This document shows, piece after piece, positions 11,100 through 27,408 of a stretch of DNA of 64,000 nucleotides. The notes beneath the pieces were generated by a model, which searched no databases, was not told the origin of the DNA, and was given only the letters and a program-made list of their open reading frames with translations. The first letter of the stretch is position 1. Every line of letters starts with the position of its first letter. Source of the stretch: Tubiluchus corallicola (lineage: Eukaryota > Priapulida > Priapulimorpha > Priapulimorphida > Tubiluchidae); the NCBI GenBank assembly GCA_030141605.1, contig JAQGDQ010000037.1, positions 5,001 to 69,000 on the forward strand. The letters are read 5' to 3'. The position numbers and the translations under genes were made by a program.

Positions 11100-12890
11100 T
11101 AGAAGCTTTGCTATGGAGCCGTAGTAACCATAGCTGTAGTACTATGATTTCATGAGATCTGTATGTATAGCAGTGGGTTGATTGTATCTCAGCTGCTTAA
11201 ACATGATGTAGAATGGAAATGGTCTGATGAGTGTGCTGAAGCATTCAGAAAATCAAAAGAGTTATTATTAGCCAGTAATCAATTACTCGTACATTATGAT
11301 CCTTCCAAGCCTATTACACTTGCTTGCGATGCATCCCCATTTGGGTTGGGTTTTGTTTCGTCTATAAAACTTCCTAATGGCACTGAAAAACTGGTAAGCT
11401 TACACCAGTAGGACCCTCTCCGCAGCTGAGAAAAATTATGCTCATTGCGAAAAGGAGGTTCTATCCATTGAGTACGGTGTTAAACACTTTCATAGACCTA
11501 TACGGAAAGAAATTCGAGCTAATAACAGACCACAAAACACCCTTGAAAATCTTTAGACCAAAAACAGGCGTACCCACCCTAGCAGCTTATGAATACACTA
11601 TTGTGTACAGAAGGGGTCCAGATCACTGTAACTGTGGCACCTTGTCTAGATTTCCTAATCCATCTGCACCACCAGAAGTAGCTGAGTTACCAATAAACTA
11701 TTTTACTTATGTTAATGAACTTCCTGTCACAGCCAAAGAGATTGAATCTGAAACAAGGAAAGACCCTATTTTTTCTAAAGTGTGGCACTACGTAATGAAT
11801 GGTTGGCCAACAAGCATTGATGATACGGACTTACTTTCGTAGGACAGATGAACTATCTGCAGATTAAGGTTGTACACTGTGGGGTGCACGTGTGGTAATA
11901 CCGTCAATGTTCCACGAACGAATCTCAAAGAACATTTTGGCATTCTTAGCACAAAAGAATTTGGCAAGAAATTGTCTCTGGCACCCTTCATTTGACTACG
12001 ATATCGAGATGACGATTAGTAATTGCAATGTTTGTCAAACAATGAGGAATGATCCAGTCCCATCACCTTTGTTCCCATGGAGGCAAGCTCAATGGGATTG
12101 CATTCACATTGATTTCGTGACAAGGACTACCTAATGTTGAGTGATTCCTACTCTAAGTGGTTAGAGATCTTTACGACGAACTTTATGACTTCTCAGAGGA
12201 CAATTGCAGTTTTACGCAGTGTTTTTGCACACCAAGGAACCCATTTCCACTTACTTTCGAGCTGCTGGCTCTTCTCTTGAAACTTCACCCACTCCTGTCA
12301 TTCCACCCACAACTCATCCTTCAGCATATGTGCAGGAGACCAATGCTTGGAGAGAAACTGGTATGTCCTAGTCATAACGCTAGATCTTGTAACCCTGCTA
12401 TTTCACTAAATGCCGGAAATTCAGTTTCAAATAATTCTTTTGATTCTGGCAATGCTCTCAGAAGAAATCCTGTAAGAATGAGAAATGCACCTAAACGCCT
12501 TATTACTGAAATGTAGTGCATTTATTGATGTGAAATTTGATGTTTCTCTTATAGGTTTAGAATTTGTCTATGTGCTAGATTGTGCACAAATTGTGCTAAC
12601 CAAGTTTGAACAGTTTGTTAATTATGAACATTTATTGGTTGATATGGATAATTTTTTATGGCTTGAAGTTAGCCATGAACCCAAAGCTGTGTTCACACTT
12701 TGGATTTTTGTAGTTGCAGTACGAAAATACTCAGTTGAATATCACAAGTTTATAGTTCTTAAATAAGTGGGATAGCATGTACAGTATAGAACTATGATTT
12801 GAACTTCATTAGATCTGCGCGTATAGCAGTGCGCTGATTATTCTCTATTTCAATAAACAGCTTTCTGGAATTACCACCAAATGTCTACTT
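11100..12890 (+). mobile_element. Decayed Gypsy-class LTR retrotransposon remnant
   Basis: Pieces of Gypsy pol appear in order with large internal losses. At 11163-11411 is the RNase H start (LACDASPFGLG). At 11438-11650 is the RNase H end (LITDHKTPLKIF, then YRRGPDHCN). At 11892-12134 is integrase zinc-finger sequence (CNVCQTMR) followed by the start of the catalytic core. Frames change between pieces and stops interrupt them. Short similar sequences at 11129-11184 and 12779-12836 (ACTATGATTT...AGATCTG...GTATAGCAGTG) look like remains of the two LTRs; the second is followed by AATAAA. The remnant begins directly after exon 3 of the sulfotransferase-like gene, so it may have removed or displaced the following exons. 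Confidence 0.75.
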
Positions 12891-13002
12891 TGTCTTTAAA
12901 TGATCTATCAGAAGGCATGACAATAGCCTATAAAATAAATTCGTAAACTTCCTTATGCTCTTTTTTTAATAAATGAATAACTTCTATAACATCTTCTGAA
13001 TG

Positions 13003-13151
13003 TTCAATTTGGTTTCTAAAAAGACACGTGAGGCAATGGATCCTGTGTATAACATTAGGATATTGAGCTATACAATTTATGCACTACAGCTCAATTAGGT
13101 CACTTTCTATGACGTAATTCAAACATGTGTCTTTTTAGAGACCAAATTGAA
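13003..13151. mobile_element. Short hairpin MITE
   Basis: The arms TTCAATTTGGTTTCTAAAAA (from 13003) and CTTTTTAGAGACCAAATTGA (to 13150) are inverted repeats of about 27 bp flanking an 85-bp middle. Size and structure fit a small MITE. The target duplication is not clear. Confidence 0.55.
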
Positions 13152-13439
13152 AATATGATATTGATGTACAGTAATTACGCTACGAAATGTTCAAGCTACT
13201 TGTATTGTACGTGAACTTTTTTATGTACGAAGTGCTCTACAGATTTGCAAAAACACTTCCGCGCGAGAACCTCAATTAGAGTGCAAAACCCCCACTTACA
13301 AATTTCTAAATTACCAGCTTAAATTTTGTAGTTTATACCGGTTCAGGTTTGAAAGTGCAACAAAATGGTGGAAGCAGAATAGCAATCCTAACATCATCTT
13401 CATCAAGTTTGAAGATTTTCTAAAGGTAAAATACGTAAA

Positions 13440-13960
13440 ATTTTAACTTATAACTTAGCAGTAAAGTTACCTGTTTGAAAATTTATGTAACTAGAAAAGA
13501 AAATTCTTAGTAATTAAAAATATTTGTGACACCTGGTAAACGTCACATACTTGTTTTCCCAGAATGCATTGGTCACTCACCAAAGAACCATAGATATACA
13601 TAAGCGCGTGCTCCTAGAAAGATTGCTAGCTTACCTGAGGGGTCCAAGGACGCCATGCTGCTGGCAACTTGCTAACATGCATTTCCAAAGGCTTTTAGAG
13701 TATATCTATATTTTAGTTCGCTCAAGTATTAGACTAGCTTTATGCTGGTAGATAATTGATTAGGTACAAACTAGCAAGTTTAAATTGATGCTACTAATGT
13801 AACTATCTTGTTAAAATAAATTAACCTAAATCTAATTTAAAAATGGCTTGCAATGCTCTGCTTATCAAATTTACATATTTTGGGTGAATCTAACAACTTG
13901 CATATTTACTTAAAAACTTGTTTTCCAGGTACAGAATATTAACAGTGCGTAATTTTTCAC
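13440..13960 (-). mobile_element. Possible decayed copy of the TTAA-type element
   Basis: The word ATGTAACTAGAAAAGAAAAT at 13485 matches copy 1 (4651) and is followed in the same order by weaker similarities: CTCACC, then a TCTTGTTAAAATAA region, then GCAATGCTCTG..TAT. Spacing differs, and neither end with TTAA is recognisable. A short open frame at 13551-13751 within it has no recognisable product. Confidence 0.3.
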
Positions 13961-14229
13961 AACTTGAAAAAACAGTCTACAGCTAAGCGACTTGACCTAA
14001 TAAGAGAAGCCTAATTTAAAAGAAAACTAGTTAACTAGCAGCCAAGTTCCTAGTGAAATAAAATAGATCTAATATTTTTATCCTGTGTCCCAAACACCTT
14101 TGTTTTTCAGCAACGTTTTCTGTAGGTTTTAAGTGAGACACTGGGAAAGGGCTGTACTCTGTAAATGAAAAGTACATTGTTGCAAAGAAAAGTTTTTTAA
14201 AGGGTTCAAAAAGTTTTTCTTGGTGTCAT

Positions 14230-14343
14230 TTGTGAAACATTTAGGGGTTTATCTGGAAACCCTACGTTGAAAAACCTTTTCTAAGGGGTTTACTTCAACA
14301 AAAACCTTTTAAAGAAAACCCCTCATTAAATGTTTTTCACAAA
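14230..14343. repeat. Imperfect inverted repeat of about 114 bp
   Basis: TTTGTGAAACATTTAGGGGTTT at the left faces AAACCCCTCATTAAATGTTTTTCACAAA at the right with small indels. The middle is rich in AACCTTTT words. It is probably a MITE relic. Confidence 0.45.
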
Positions 14344-14386
14344 GAAATTTGTTCAGAAGATTTTTCTGTAGTGATTGAATAATAAG

Positions 14387-14777
14387 TAAGGGTGAGCATT
14401 CTCTTCCAGAAAGCGAATTCGAATCGAATCGAATTTGTGACTTTCGAATTCGAATCGAACCGAACTTCAATGTTTCGAATTCGAATCGAATTCGAATTGA
14501 GATTGAAAGATTTTCGAACAAGTTTTCGAACCATCAGTAAAAATTACTCTTACAAAGATCAAACATATCACTCAATTTTGTTCTGCAATAAAACGACTAG
14601 TAATTTGTTTAAAATTGTGTGCAGAAATCACAGCTAAATTATGCTAATTGCATGATGTTTCAATCGTTTTAATGATCAGGAACATATGTGATTGAAGTGC
14701 TGAATTATTCGAATCTATAGTTTTGGAACTGAAAAAACTCGTTCGAATCGAACTCGAACGTTCAATGCTCACCCCGA
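14387..14777 (+). mobile_element. hAT-type MITE with TTCGAATTCGAA interior, copy A
   Basis: The element starts TAAGGGTGAGCATT and ends AATGCTCACCCCGA, and is filled with overlapping TTCGAATCGAA palindromes. A second copy in inverted orientation is at 45297-45722 and shares both ends and the interior, including a TTATTCGAATCTATAG stretch. Flanking ATAATAAG and TTAATAAG are close to an 8-bp duplication. No transposase is present. Open frames across it arise from the palindromes. Confidence 0.7.
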
Positions 14778-15080
14778 ATTTAATAAGTAAAACCATAACA
14801 ACAATTATTTGCATTTAATTACGAATATACACAATATAACGTATCAATAAAAACCAATAAATTTATTTAAATGTTATGGTCTGAGTTCTGACAGTATAGG
14901 TGTTGCGCTTGACTAAGCTGTACTAGAGTCATAGATATAATATAGCTTGATTAGTGAACTAGTTGGGCAAATTAGGAGGACGGAGCAGAAGAGAGCAAAA
15001 AAGAGAGAGAGTGTAGTAGACTCTCAGTACTTCTGTACTTCAGACACTGTAGACTTGCTTTTCTATACGTGGAAAACGGT
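14778..15080. other. No gene recognised
   Basis: AT-rich spacer followed by a GA-rich stretch. I see no coding or structural signal. Confidence 0.4.
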
Positions 15081-15706
15081 GGGAGTCTTGGAAGGAGATA
15101 TATAGCTCTTCAGAAAGAGGAAGAACACGGCTACACGATGATGCGGGCTATATTTTAGGACATAATTCCTTTTTTATTAATTCTACTGGTGTATATATAT
15201 ATATTTATATATATATATATAAGATTCGAGGCTACAGCTCGGACGACGGCACCATTTGCGGGGATCTATACATCAAACGAAAGGTCTCGATCTAGTGTCG
15301 TGCCATTGGGGGTTTATTTTTTGATTCGGGCCCACCGCGAGGAGCGGGGGTGGGGTGAAAAACCTCCAAAAATGGTCATTTTTCGGCCGTTTTTTTTGCA
15401 AAACTTATACAGCTGAGATCTGGAGAACGGGAACGGGCCATGGGTGGTGCTGACCATGGATAGCTAGCCCGTTCAGCGGTGGGTGTAGTAGGCATATTTA
15501 GAATTCGCGAGAAGGCAACGGTGTCTCGGCGTTTTCCCGGACGCAACTCGCGACTTCTTCGAAATTTTGACCAAACAGCCTGCAGAAAGAACGTTCTAGT
15601 GGCGCCTGGTGGGACTCTCGGAAGGAGATATATGGCTCTTTAGAAAGAGGAAGAACAGGGCTACACGATGATGTGGGCTATGTTTTAGGACATAATTCCT
15701 TTTTTA
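15081..15706. repeat. Repeat pair (about 96 bp) flanking a TA-associated element
   Basis: Positions 15081-15176 and 15611-15706 are about 90% identical direct repeats (both contain GAAGGAGATATAT and ACATAATTCCTTTTTT). Between them, after a TATATA run, lies the element beginning AGATTCGAGGCTACAG at 15222 and continuing to about 15525. The same element recurs at 27409-27705 and 28250-28425. The direct repeats may be target-side sequence duplicated with the element, or the ends of an older unit it entered. Confidence 0.6.
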
Positions 15707-16236
15707 AGGTTTGTGGGGCCATCAGTGTTGCAAAAATAGCAACGATTGAATGCAGTGAATGCATAATCAATTTTATACCTCTACTGTATGAGTTTGTATT
15801 TTTAGTGGATAGATGGCGCTAGCAGGGGGAGAGCGGAAAACCATAACCAACAGATAGCCGAATACACATGTGAATAAATGTTTTAAAAATACAATTAATG
15901 ACTACTGTATTTACAAAATCCATTGCATTGTCATATTTGTATTTTACGTTTAAATAATCTACTGTCATATCTTTTTATGCAACCAGTACAAATGTTCGTC
16001 ACTGAATTACCAGTGTAACTACTGTATTAAAGTGGAACTCGTTAACCAATCAGGGAGCACGTTTTATAAAAAGAAAACAAAAAACACAAACATTGAACCG
16101 AGATTAATACGGAATCCCTCTTTATTCTTCTTTAAACTTACAATTCAATCACGTACGTAATTTTATTATTTCGTTTTTGATAAAATGTAGGCCAATAAAC
16201 TAAAATATAAGGTAGTAGGCCTGCATCTGTTAAAAT
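15707..16236. other. No gene recognised
   Basis: AT-rich spacer without recognisable coding sequence, repeats or RNA genes. Confidence 0.4.
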
Positions 16237-16552
16237 AGATGGCGCCACGCTACAATTTTTGGCCGGCAAGCCATGTTTTCTCATTAAAACACTTATGCAA
16301 GCACATTAATTACATTTCATCAAAACATGATAATTATGAGATCATGAGATAACAGCACTTAGTTTAATTAACCTGAAGATAGATGGCGCCACGCTACAAT
16401 TTTTGGCCTGCAAGCCACGTTTTCTCATTAAAACACTTATACAGGCACTTTAATTACATTTCATCAAAACATCATAATTATGAGATTATGAGATAACAAG
16501 AATTTGTTATAACCAACCTATAAATAGATGGCGCCACGCTACAATTTTTGGC
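16237..16552. repeat. Tandem repeat, about 145-bp unit, 2.2 copies
   Basis: AGATGGCGCCACGCTACAAT occurs at 16237, 16381 and 16526, spaced 144 and 145 bases. The intervening sequence (GTTTTCTCATTAAAACACTT and following) is also conserved. The third copy is cut where the TTAA-type element at 16570 begins. Confidence 0.85.
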
Positions 16553-16569
16553 CTGCATATTAGCATTAA

Positions 16570-17591
16570 AGCACAAGGAAACGTTCTTATAATTGAAGCT
16601 TAAAAATTTGTCTTGAAGTTTTATATCACTTACATGCTGTTCTATTGCATACAGGGCTTGCGTCAGCAGTAATGCTGTACAAAACTAGTAAATTTAAACT
16701 CCCACCCAGCCCCATTCGGGCATTTCATTTGGCGAAATTTCGAGATTTCCTTTAATGAATAACAGTTTGTTTTTTACTGATTGGGCCGGTGCTTGCCCGA
16801 AAAAATGTATTTGCTGGAATTTGGGGAGCGGTGGGGGAGGCCTATGCTATGCAGCCATTTTAACGGTAAGTCGTTTGAAACAAGACTAGATAACAGTGAA
16901 TAAAATCAATAGTGGGTTTTTGGTGAATTAGTAGCACACACTGCGTTTCTCCTTAAAATTCCATTTTCCCATTTAATTAAAGGACAACAAAATGGCCAAC
17001 CAAACTAAACCTCAGAAAATTCGCAATAAAAAATTCTATCACCTAAGTATAATCTTAAAGTACTCACGTTTTCGCATTTACTCCAATTTTTGCAAAATAT
17101 TTCGACCGCTGCAGTAAACGTTGGCGCAGACATGTTTCATTTAGTCCGCCAATTGAAAAGCCAGCATGTGACTGATCACGTGGCAGGACGTCACTCGACA
17201 CAGTCGCAGTGAGTTCTGAGCACGTGTACTATAAACATTTTCTCCAATTTTTGTAAAATATTTCAACTGTTGCAGTTTACGTTGGCGCAGACATGTTTCA
17301 TTTAATCCGCCAATTGAAAAGCCAGCACGTGACTGATCACGTGGCATGACGTCACTCGAACACAGTCGCAGTGAGTTCTGAGCACGTGTACTATAAAGAT
17401 TTGTGTTGTGGTTCTGTGACGCCATCTAATATGGCGCCGCCGTGACAGTCTCGCGGGAGGATTTAAAATGAAAACAAACAGGAAATTTTTTTAGCGTGCG
17501 TATGATAAACGCTTTAGATTGCCTCTAAGTGTTATAATTCTTTAGTGAAAATTTTCTGAAACTTTCTTTAACTAGAACTTTTTCTTGTCTT
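16570..17591 (+). mobile_element. TTAA-flanked DNA transposon, expanded copy 3
   Basis: TTAA at 16566-16569 and 17592-17595 flanks an element beginning AGCACAAG and ending CTTGTCTT, with the same subterminal order as the 0.69-kb copies (TTTATATCACTTACATGCTG near the left, CGCGGGAGGATTTAAAATGAAAACAAAC near the right). It is 1,022 bp long because it carries extra sequence in the middle, including a 161-bp tandem duplication (units starting 17081 and 17242) with CACGTGACTGATCACGTGGC words. This is either a longer, older form of the family or a copy with an insertion. It encodes no transposase. Confidence 0.65.
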
Positions 17592-17651
17592 TTAATAAAA
17601 GCAAAACAACAAACAGTTGCGCCATGCTGTTTTTGCACTTCAATATTTTGC

Positions 17652-20286
17652 TACAAATAAAGTAATTTTTAAAGACAAATAATTAGTCACTTGTTTACAG
17701 GCACGTGCACCAGTCAATACAGTAATTTTAAAAGTCAGATAATTTGGTAACTTGTTTACAGGCACATGTACCAGTCAATACAGTAATTTTTAAAAGACAA
17801 ATGACAAATAACTTGGTAACTTGTTTACAGGCACGTGTACCAGTCAATACAGTAATTTTTAAAAGACAAATAACTTGGTAATTTGTTTACAGGCACGTGT
17901 ACCAGTCAATACAGTAATTTTTAAAAGACAAATAACTTGGTAACTTGTTTACAGGCACGTGTACCAGTCAATACAGTAATTTTTAAAAGACAAATAACTT
18001 GGTAATTTGTTTACAGGCACATGTACCAGTCAATACAGTAATTTTAAAAGACAAATAACTTGGTAATTTGTTTACAGGCACATGTACCAGTCAATACAGT
18101 AATTTTTAAAAGACAAATAACTTGGTAACTTGTTTACAGGCACATGTACCAGTCAATACAGTAATTTTAAAAGACAAATAACTTGGTAATTTGTTTACAG
18201 GCACATGTACCAGTCAATACAGTAATTTTTAAAAGACAAATAACTTGGTAATTTGTTTACAGGCACATGTACCAGTCAATACAGTAATTTTAAAAGACAA
18301 ATAACTTGGTAATTTGTTTACAGGCACATGTACCAGTCAATACAGTAATTTTAAAAGACAAATAACTTGGTAATTTGTTTACAGGCACGTGTACCAGTCA
18401 ATACAGTAATTTTTAAAAGACAAATAACTTGGTAACTTGTTTACAAACACGTGTACCAGTCAATACAGTAATTTTTAAAAGACAAACAACTTGGTAACTT
18501 GTTTACAGGCACGTGTACCAGTCAATACAGTAATTTTTAAAAGACAAATAACTTGGTAACTTGTTTACAGGCACGTGTACCAGTCAATACAGTAATTTTT
18601 AAAAGACAAATAACTTGGTAACTTGTTTACAGGCACGTGTACCAGTCAATACAGTAATTTTTAAAAGACAAATAACTTGGTAATTTGTTTACAGGCACAT
18701 GTACCAGTCAATACAGTAATTTTTAAAAGACAAATAACTTGGTAACTTGTTTACAAACACGTGTACCAGTCAATACAGTAATTTTTAAAAGACAAACAAC
18801 TTGGTAACTTGTTTACAGGCACGTGTACCAGTCAATACAGTAATTTTTAAAAGACAAATAACTTGGTAACTTGTTTACAGGCACGTGTACCAGTCAATAC
18901 AGTAATTTTTAAAAGACAAATAATTGGTAACTTGTTTACAGGCACGTGTAGCAGTCAATACAGTAATTTTCAAAGAGAAATAACTTGGTAACTTGTTTAC
19001 AGGCACGTGTAGCAGTCAATACAGTAATTTTCAAAGAGAAATAACTTGGTAACTTGTTTACAGGCACGTGTACCAGTCAATACAGTAATTTTTAAAAGAC
19101 AAATAACTTGGTAACTTGTTTACAGGCACGTGTACCAGTCAATACAGTAATTTTTAAAAGACAAATAACTTGGTAACTTGTTTACAGGCACGTGTACCAG
19201 TCAATACAGTAATTTTAAAAGACAAATAACTTGGTAACTTGTTTACAGGCACGTGTACCAGTCAATACAGTAATTTTTAAAAGACAAATAACTTGGTAAC
19301 TTGTTTACAGGCACGTGTACCAGTCAATACAGTAATTTTAGAAGAGAAATAACTTGGTAACTTGTTTACAGGCACGTGTACCAGACAATACAGTAATTTT
19401 TAAAAGAGAAATAACTTGGTAACTTGTTTACAGGCACGTGTACCAGACAATACAGTAATTTTTAAAAGACAAATAACTTGGTAACTTGTTTACAGGCACG
19501 TGTACCAGTCAATACAGTAATTTTAGAAGAGAAATAACTTGGTAACTTGTTTACAGGCACGTGTACCAGTCAATACAGTAATTTTTAAAAGACAAATAAC
19601 TTGGTAACTTGTTTACAGGCACGTGTACCAGTCAATACAGTAATTTTAAAAGAGAAATAACTTGGTAACTTGTTTACAGGCACGTGTACCAGTCAATACA
19701 GTAATTTTAAAAGAGAAATAACTTGGTAACTTGTTTACAGGCACGTGTACCAGTCAATACAGTAATTTTTAAAAGAGAAACAACTTGGTAACTTGTTTAC
19801 AGGCACGTGTACCAGTCAATACAGTAATTTTAGAAGAGAAACAACTTGGTAACTTGTTTACAGGCACGTGTACCAGTCAATACAGTAATTTTAGAAGAGA
19901 AATAACTTGGTAACTTGTTTACAGGCACGTGTACCAGTCAATACAGTAATTTTTAAAAGAGAAATAACTTGGTAACTTGTTTACAGGCACGTGTACCAGT
20001 CAATACAGTAATTTTAGAAGAGAAATAACTTAGTAACTTGTTTACAGGCACGTGTAGCAGTCAATACAGTAATTTTTAAAAGACAAATAACTTGGTAACT
20101 TGTTTACAGGCACGTGTACCAGTCAATACAGTAATTTTCAAAGAGAAATAATTTGGTAACTTGTTTACAGGCACGTGTACCAGTCAATACAGTAATTTTA
20201 GAAGAGAAATAATTTGGTAACTTGTTTACAGGCACGTGTACCAGTCAATACAGTAATTTTAGAAGAGAAATAACTTGGTAACTTGT

Positions 20287-20308
<22 letters not shown>
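17652..20308. repeat. Minisatellite, 61-62 bp unit, about 43 copies
   Basis: A head-to-tail array with the consensus order CTTGGTAACTTGTTTACAGG, then CACGTGTACCAGTCAATACAG, then an A/T-rich TAATTTTTAAAAGACAAATAA. The copy number is estimated from length. Variants come in blocks (CACGTG or CACATG; AAAAGAC or AGAAGAG; three versus five T), which points to spread by local duplication. The right edge lies inside the last exon of the neighbouring minus-strand gene: the bases coding its last residues and stop are the first part of a repeat unit. Each unit contains TGTTTAC, the Forkhead core, 4 bases from CACGTG, an E-box palindrome. Confidence 0.95.
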
Positions 20309-25328
<5,020 letters not shown>

Positions 25329-25383
25329 TTTAATCTAAAAATGAATAAGTTAAAGTATTTTAATAAATTTGATTTTCTATGTC

Positions 25384-25394
<11 letters not shown>

Positions 25395-25416
<22 letters not shown>

Positions 25417-25920
25417 TTTATTTGCCATTAAAATACATTGATAATCACTGCTAAAAACTTTTACAGAGATGATCAATCAGTGTTAGTTAATAAAAACTTA
25501 CACAAAGGCAAATGCGTCAGTTCAATCTAAACTACTGTGCAGTAATGGAAAGTAACGACGAATAAAATCAAACATATTTACAACTATGCACAAAAAACTA
25601 TGATTTAATTAACATGGCCCTGGATAAATGAATTCTGAATTAGTGTGTATGTTGTCGTGCTGGTGTGATGGTACTTCATATCTTATTAATATTAGTGATT
25701 TTAATTTTGTTTTAAATGCTGATAGGGACTTGATTTGTTTAACCTGTAATGGTAGAGAATTCCAAAGTAGAATTGCTTGTTTGATTACAGAGTTCGTTCC
25801 ATAGTGGGTATTTGTCCTAATTTGTTTTCGATTGCTTGTTCTGGAATTAACGATAGGATTTGGAAAAATGTGATAGGCGGGTTATGCCTATTATAGGATG
25901 GCAAAGTTTAATAAGGTGCT
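25395..25920 (-). pseudogene. LINE 3' end with ATT-rich tail, Jockey/CR1-like
   Basis: The minus strand encodes the C-terminal end of a non-LTR retrotransposon protein: a TNTHYGTNSVIKQAILLWN segment, then SLPLQVKQIKSLSAFKTKLK, the usual LWNSLP...SLSAFK ending. The 3' untranslated part ends in an ATT run (AAT on the plus strand, 25401-25415). It is 5'-truncated. Its 3' end points at the secreted-protein gene and lies only about 70 bp upstream of that start codon. Confidence 0.8.
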
Positions 25921-26035
25921 ATAAAGTGCTTATCATCCTTAGATTTTGTTAATATTTAGCTGAACAGGTGACATTTTCATTCATAGGTACCAGACCAACC
26001 AACCTACAGGTAATGTTATGACCTCAACTTTAAAC

Positions 26036-26551
26036 TAGGTTGGTTTGTTGGCATCCTTCTGTCTCGGAAGACAATGGAATGTGCGCCTAGAGAGTCGGTT
26101 ATTGATCACATTGATGGAGCTGCAGCATCGACTGTGGCTGAGCAGTCCGATCCTTGAACGTCTCCAGGGCGCACGCCTGGGCAAGGTGTATGGAGATCCT
26201 GAGTTGCCCAGACAACAGGAACCCACTCTCTTCCTCCGTGGTGTAGTCCAAAGGAAAGCGGAGCGATACGTTTGGCACCAGGTTGGCTGCAGGAGCTGCC
26301 GGAGTCAGTGAGCATGCTGCACTGGTCCACCTTCGGGGCTCCACTCCTAATTTGGAAGGTTTACTCCTCTACACATGGCCGTTGGGTCACTTGACCTCCT
26401 CCGCCCTCTAGCCGTTGGCTGCTTGTGCAGCTCCTCCGTCTAGTGTCGGTATTTATAGGTGGTCACCCATCCAAGTACTAACCAGGTTCTACATATCTTA
26501 ACTTCGGTGATCAGACGAGAATCGGTGTTTTCAACGTGATTTGGCCGTAGT
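26036..26551 (-). mobile_element. SINE with 5S rRNA-derived head
   Basis: On the minus strand the element begins with a 5S-like head (26551 down to about 26442) and continues through a G/C-richer body ending near 26036 in CCGAGACAGAAGGATGCC. The body is clearly richer in G/C than the flanks. The final part resembles the conserved 3' domain of a widespread marine-invertebrate SINE group (Nin-DC type); that link is from memory and unverified. SINEs of this type are transcribed by RNA polymerase III from the internal 5S promoter and mobilised by LINE enzymes. Open frames in the body are not genes. Confidence 0.75.
26442..26551 (-). pseudogene. 5S rRNA-like segment (head of the SINE)
   Basis: Read on the minus strand the segment starts CTACGGCCAAATCACGTTGA, contains TCTGATCACCGAAGTTAAG and TGGATGGGTGACCACCT, and ends AATACCG: the order and spacing of animal 5S rRNA, about 110 of 120 nt. 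It carries substitutions (for example ATATGTAGAACCTGG in the middle where animal 5S has a GGGCCTGG-type stretch) and lacks the normal 3' end, so it is not a functional 5S gene. The internal A and C boxes look largely intact and would serve as the SINE promoter. Confidence 0.8.
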
Positions 26552-26874
26552 CTTTAAACTAGGAAGCCCATAACATTACCTGCGATTGGTAGAGCAGTGG
26601 TTTCCTGTGGAAAGAACGAACACGTGACATCGTCAGTTGTCTGTTTTTTGTCGTGGAATGCACTTCTCCTGTCTGCCTGCCGAGTGTCGTGGATTCCGTT
26701 AAGTTTGAAGCATTGTCACCAAGTTTTTTTTCGATTTGTGTTGTTCTTCTCAAATCGTCCCTTTTGATTTCTAAGTTTTTTGTTGTTTCTTTCTTAAAAT
26801 GTCTGAGTATCCGTTATGTAGCGTTTGCCCGCAACGCCGATATGGCGGAACGTAAGGCTGTCCACGGGGTCGAA

Positions 26875-27009
26875 CTGTGTGTGTGTGTGTGTGTGTGTGT
26901 GCGTGCGCATGTGCGTGTGTGCGTGCGTGCGTGTGTGTGCGCGTGCGTGTGTGTGTGTGTGCGTGTGTGTGTGCGTGCGTGTGTGTGTGTGTGTGTGCGT
27001 GCGTGTGTA
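26875..27009. repeat. GT/GC dinucleotide microsatellite
   Basis: About 135 bp of GTGTGT interspersed with GCGT, a sequence class able to form Z-DNA. Cysteine/valine open frames are artefacts. Confidence 0.95.
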
Positions 27010-27408
27010 GTGTTCAGCAAGTTTCCAAAACTTGTTTAAAAGAAGCTGTGACGTCTGTAAACAATACTCAAAAGATTAATATTTGCTTTCTTTCATGAAG
27101 GATTTCTTCCTTTCTTCCAATACATTTGGCAGTGTTTAATAATTTAACGCGATAAATTTTACCCCAAGTTCACAATATCTATTCAAATGCTGTATATTGA
27201 TTCCAAATCTAAATGCGTTTAAAGAATGCATTCTATAATGATTGTGATGACGTACATTATTATTATTATTATGACGTATATTTAGATCAGCGCACAAGAC
27301 TTTGATTAAGAATGTAGAAAAAATGGCTAGTAAAATTTACGTTCAAGTGTGTTTTATTTACATGAATAAAATTACAGTGCATTGGCAATATATATATATA
27401 TATATATA

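Noticed and set aside
26035-26344. Several G/C-rich open frames on both strands
   Set aside because: They lie in the body of the 5S-headed SINE.
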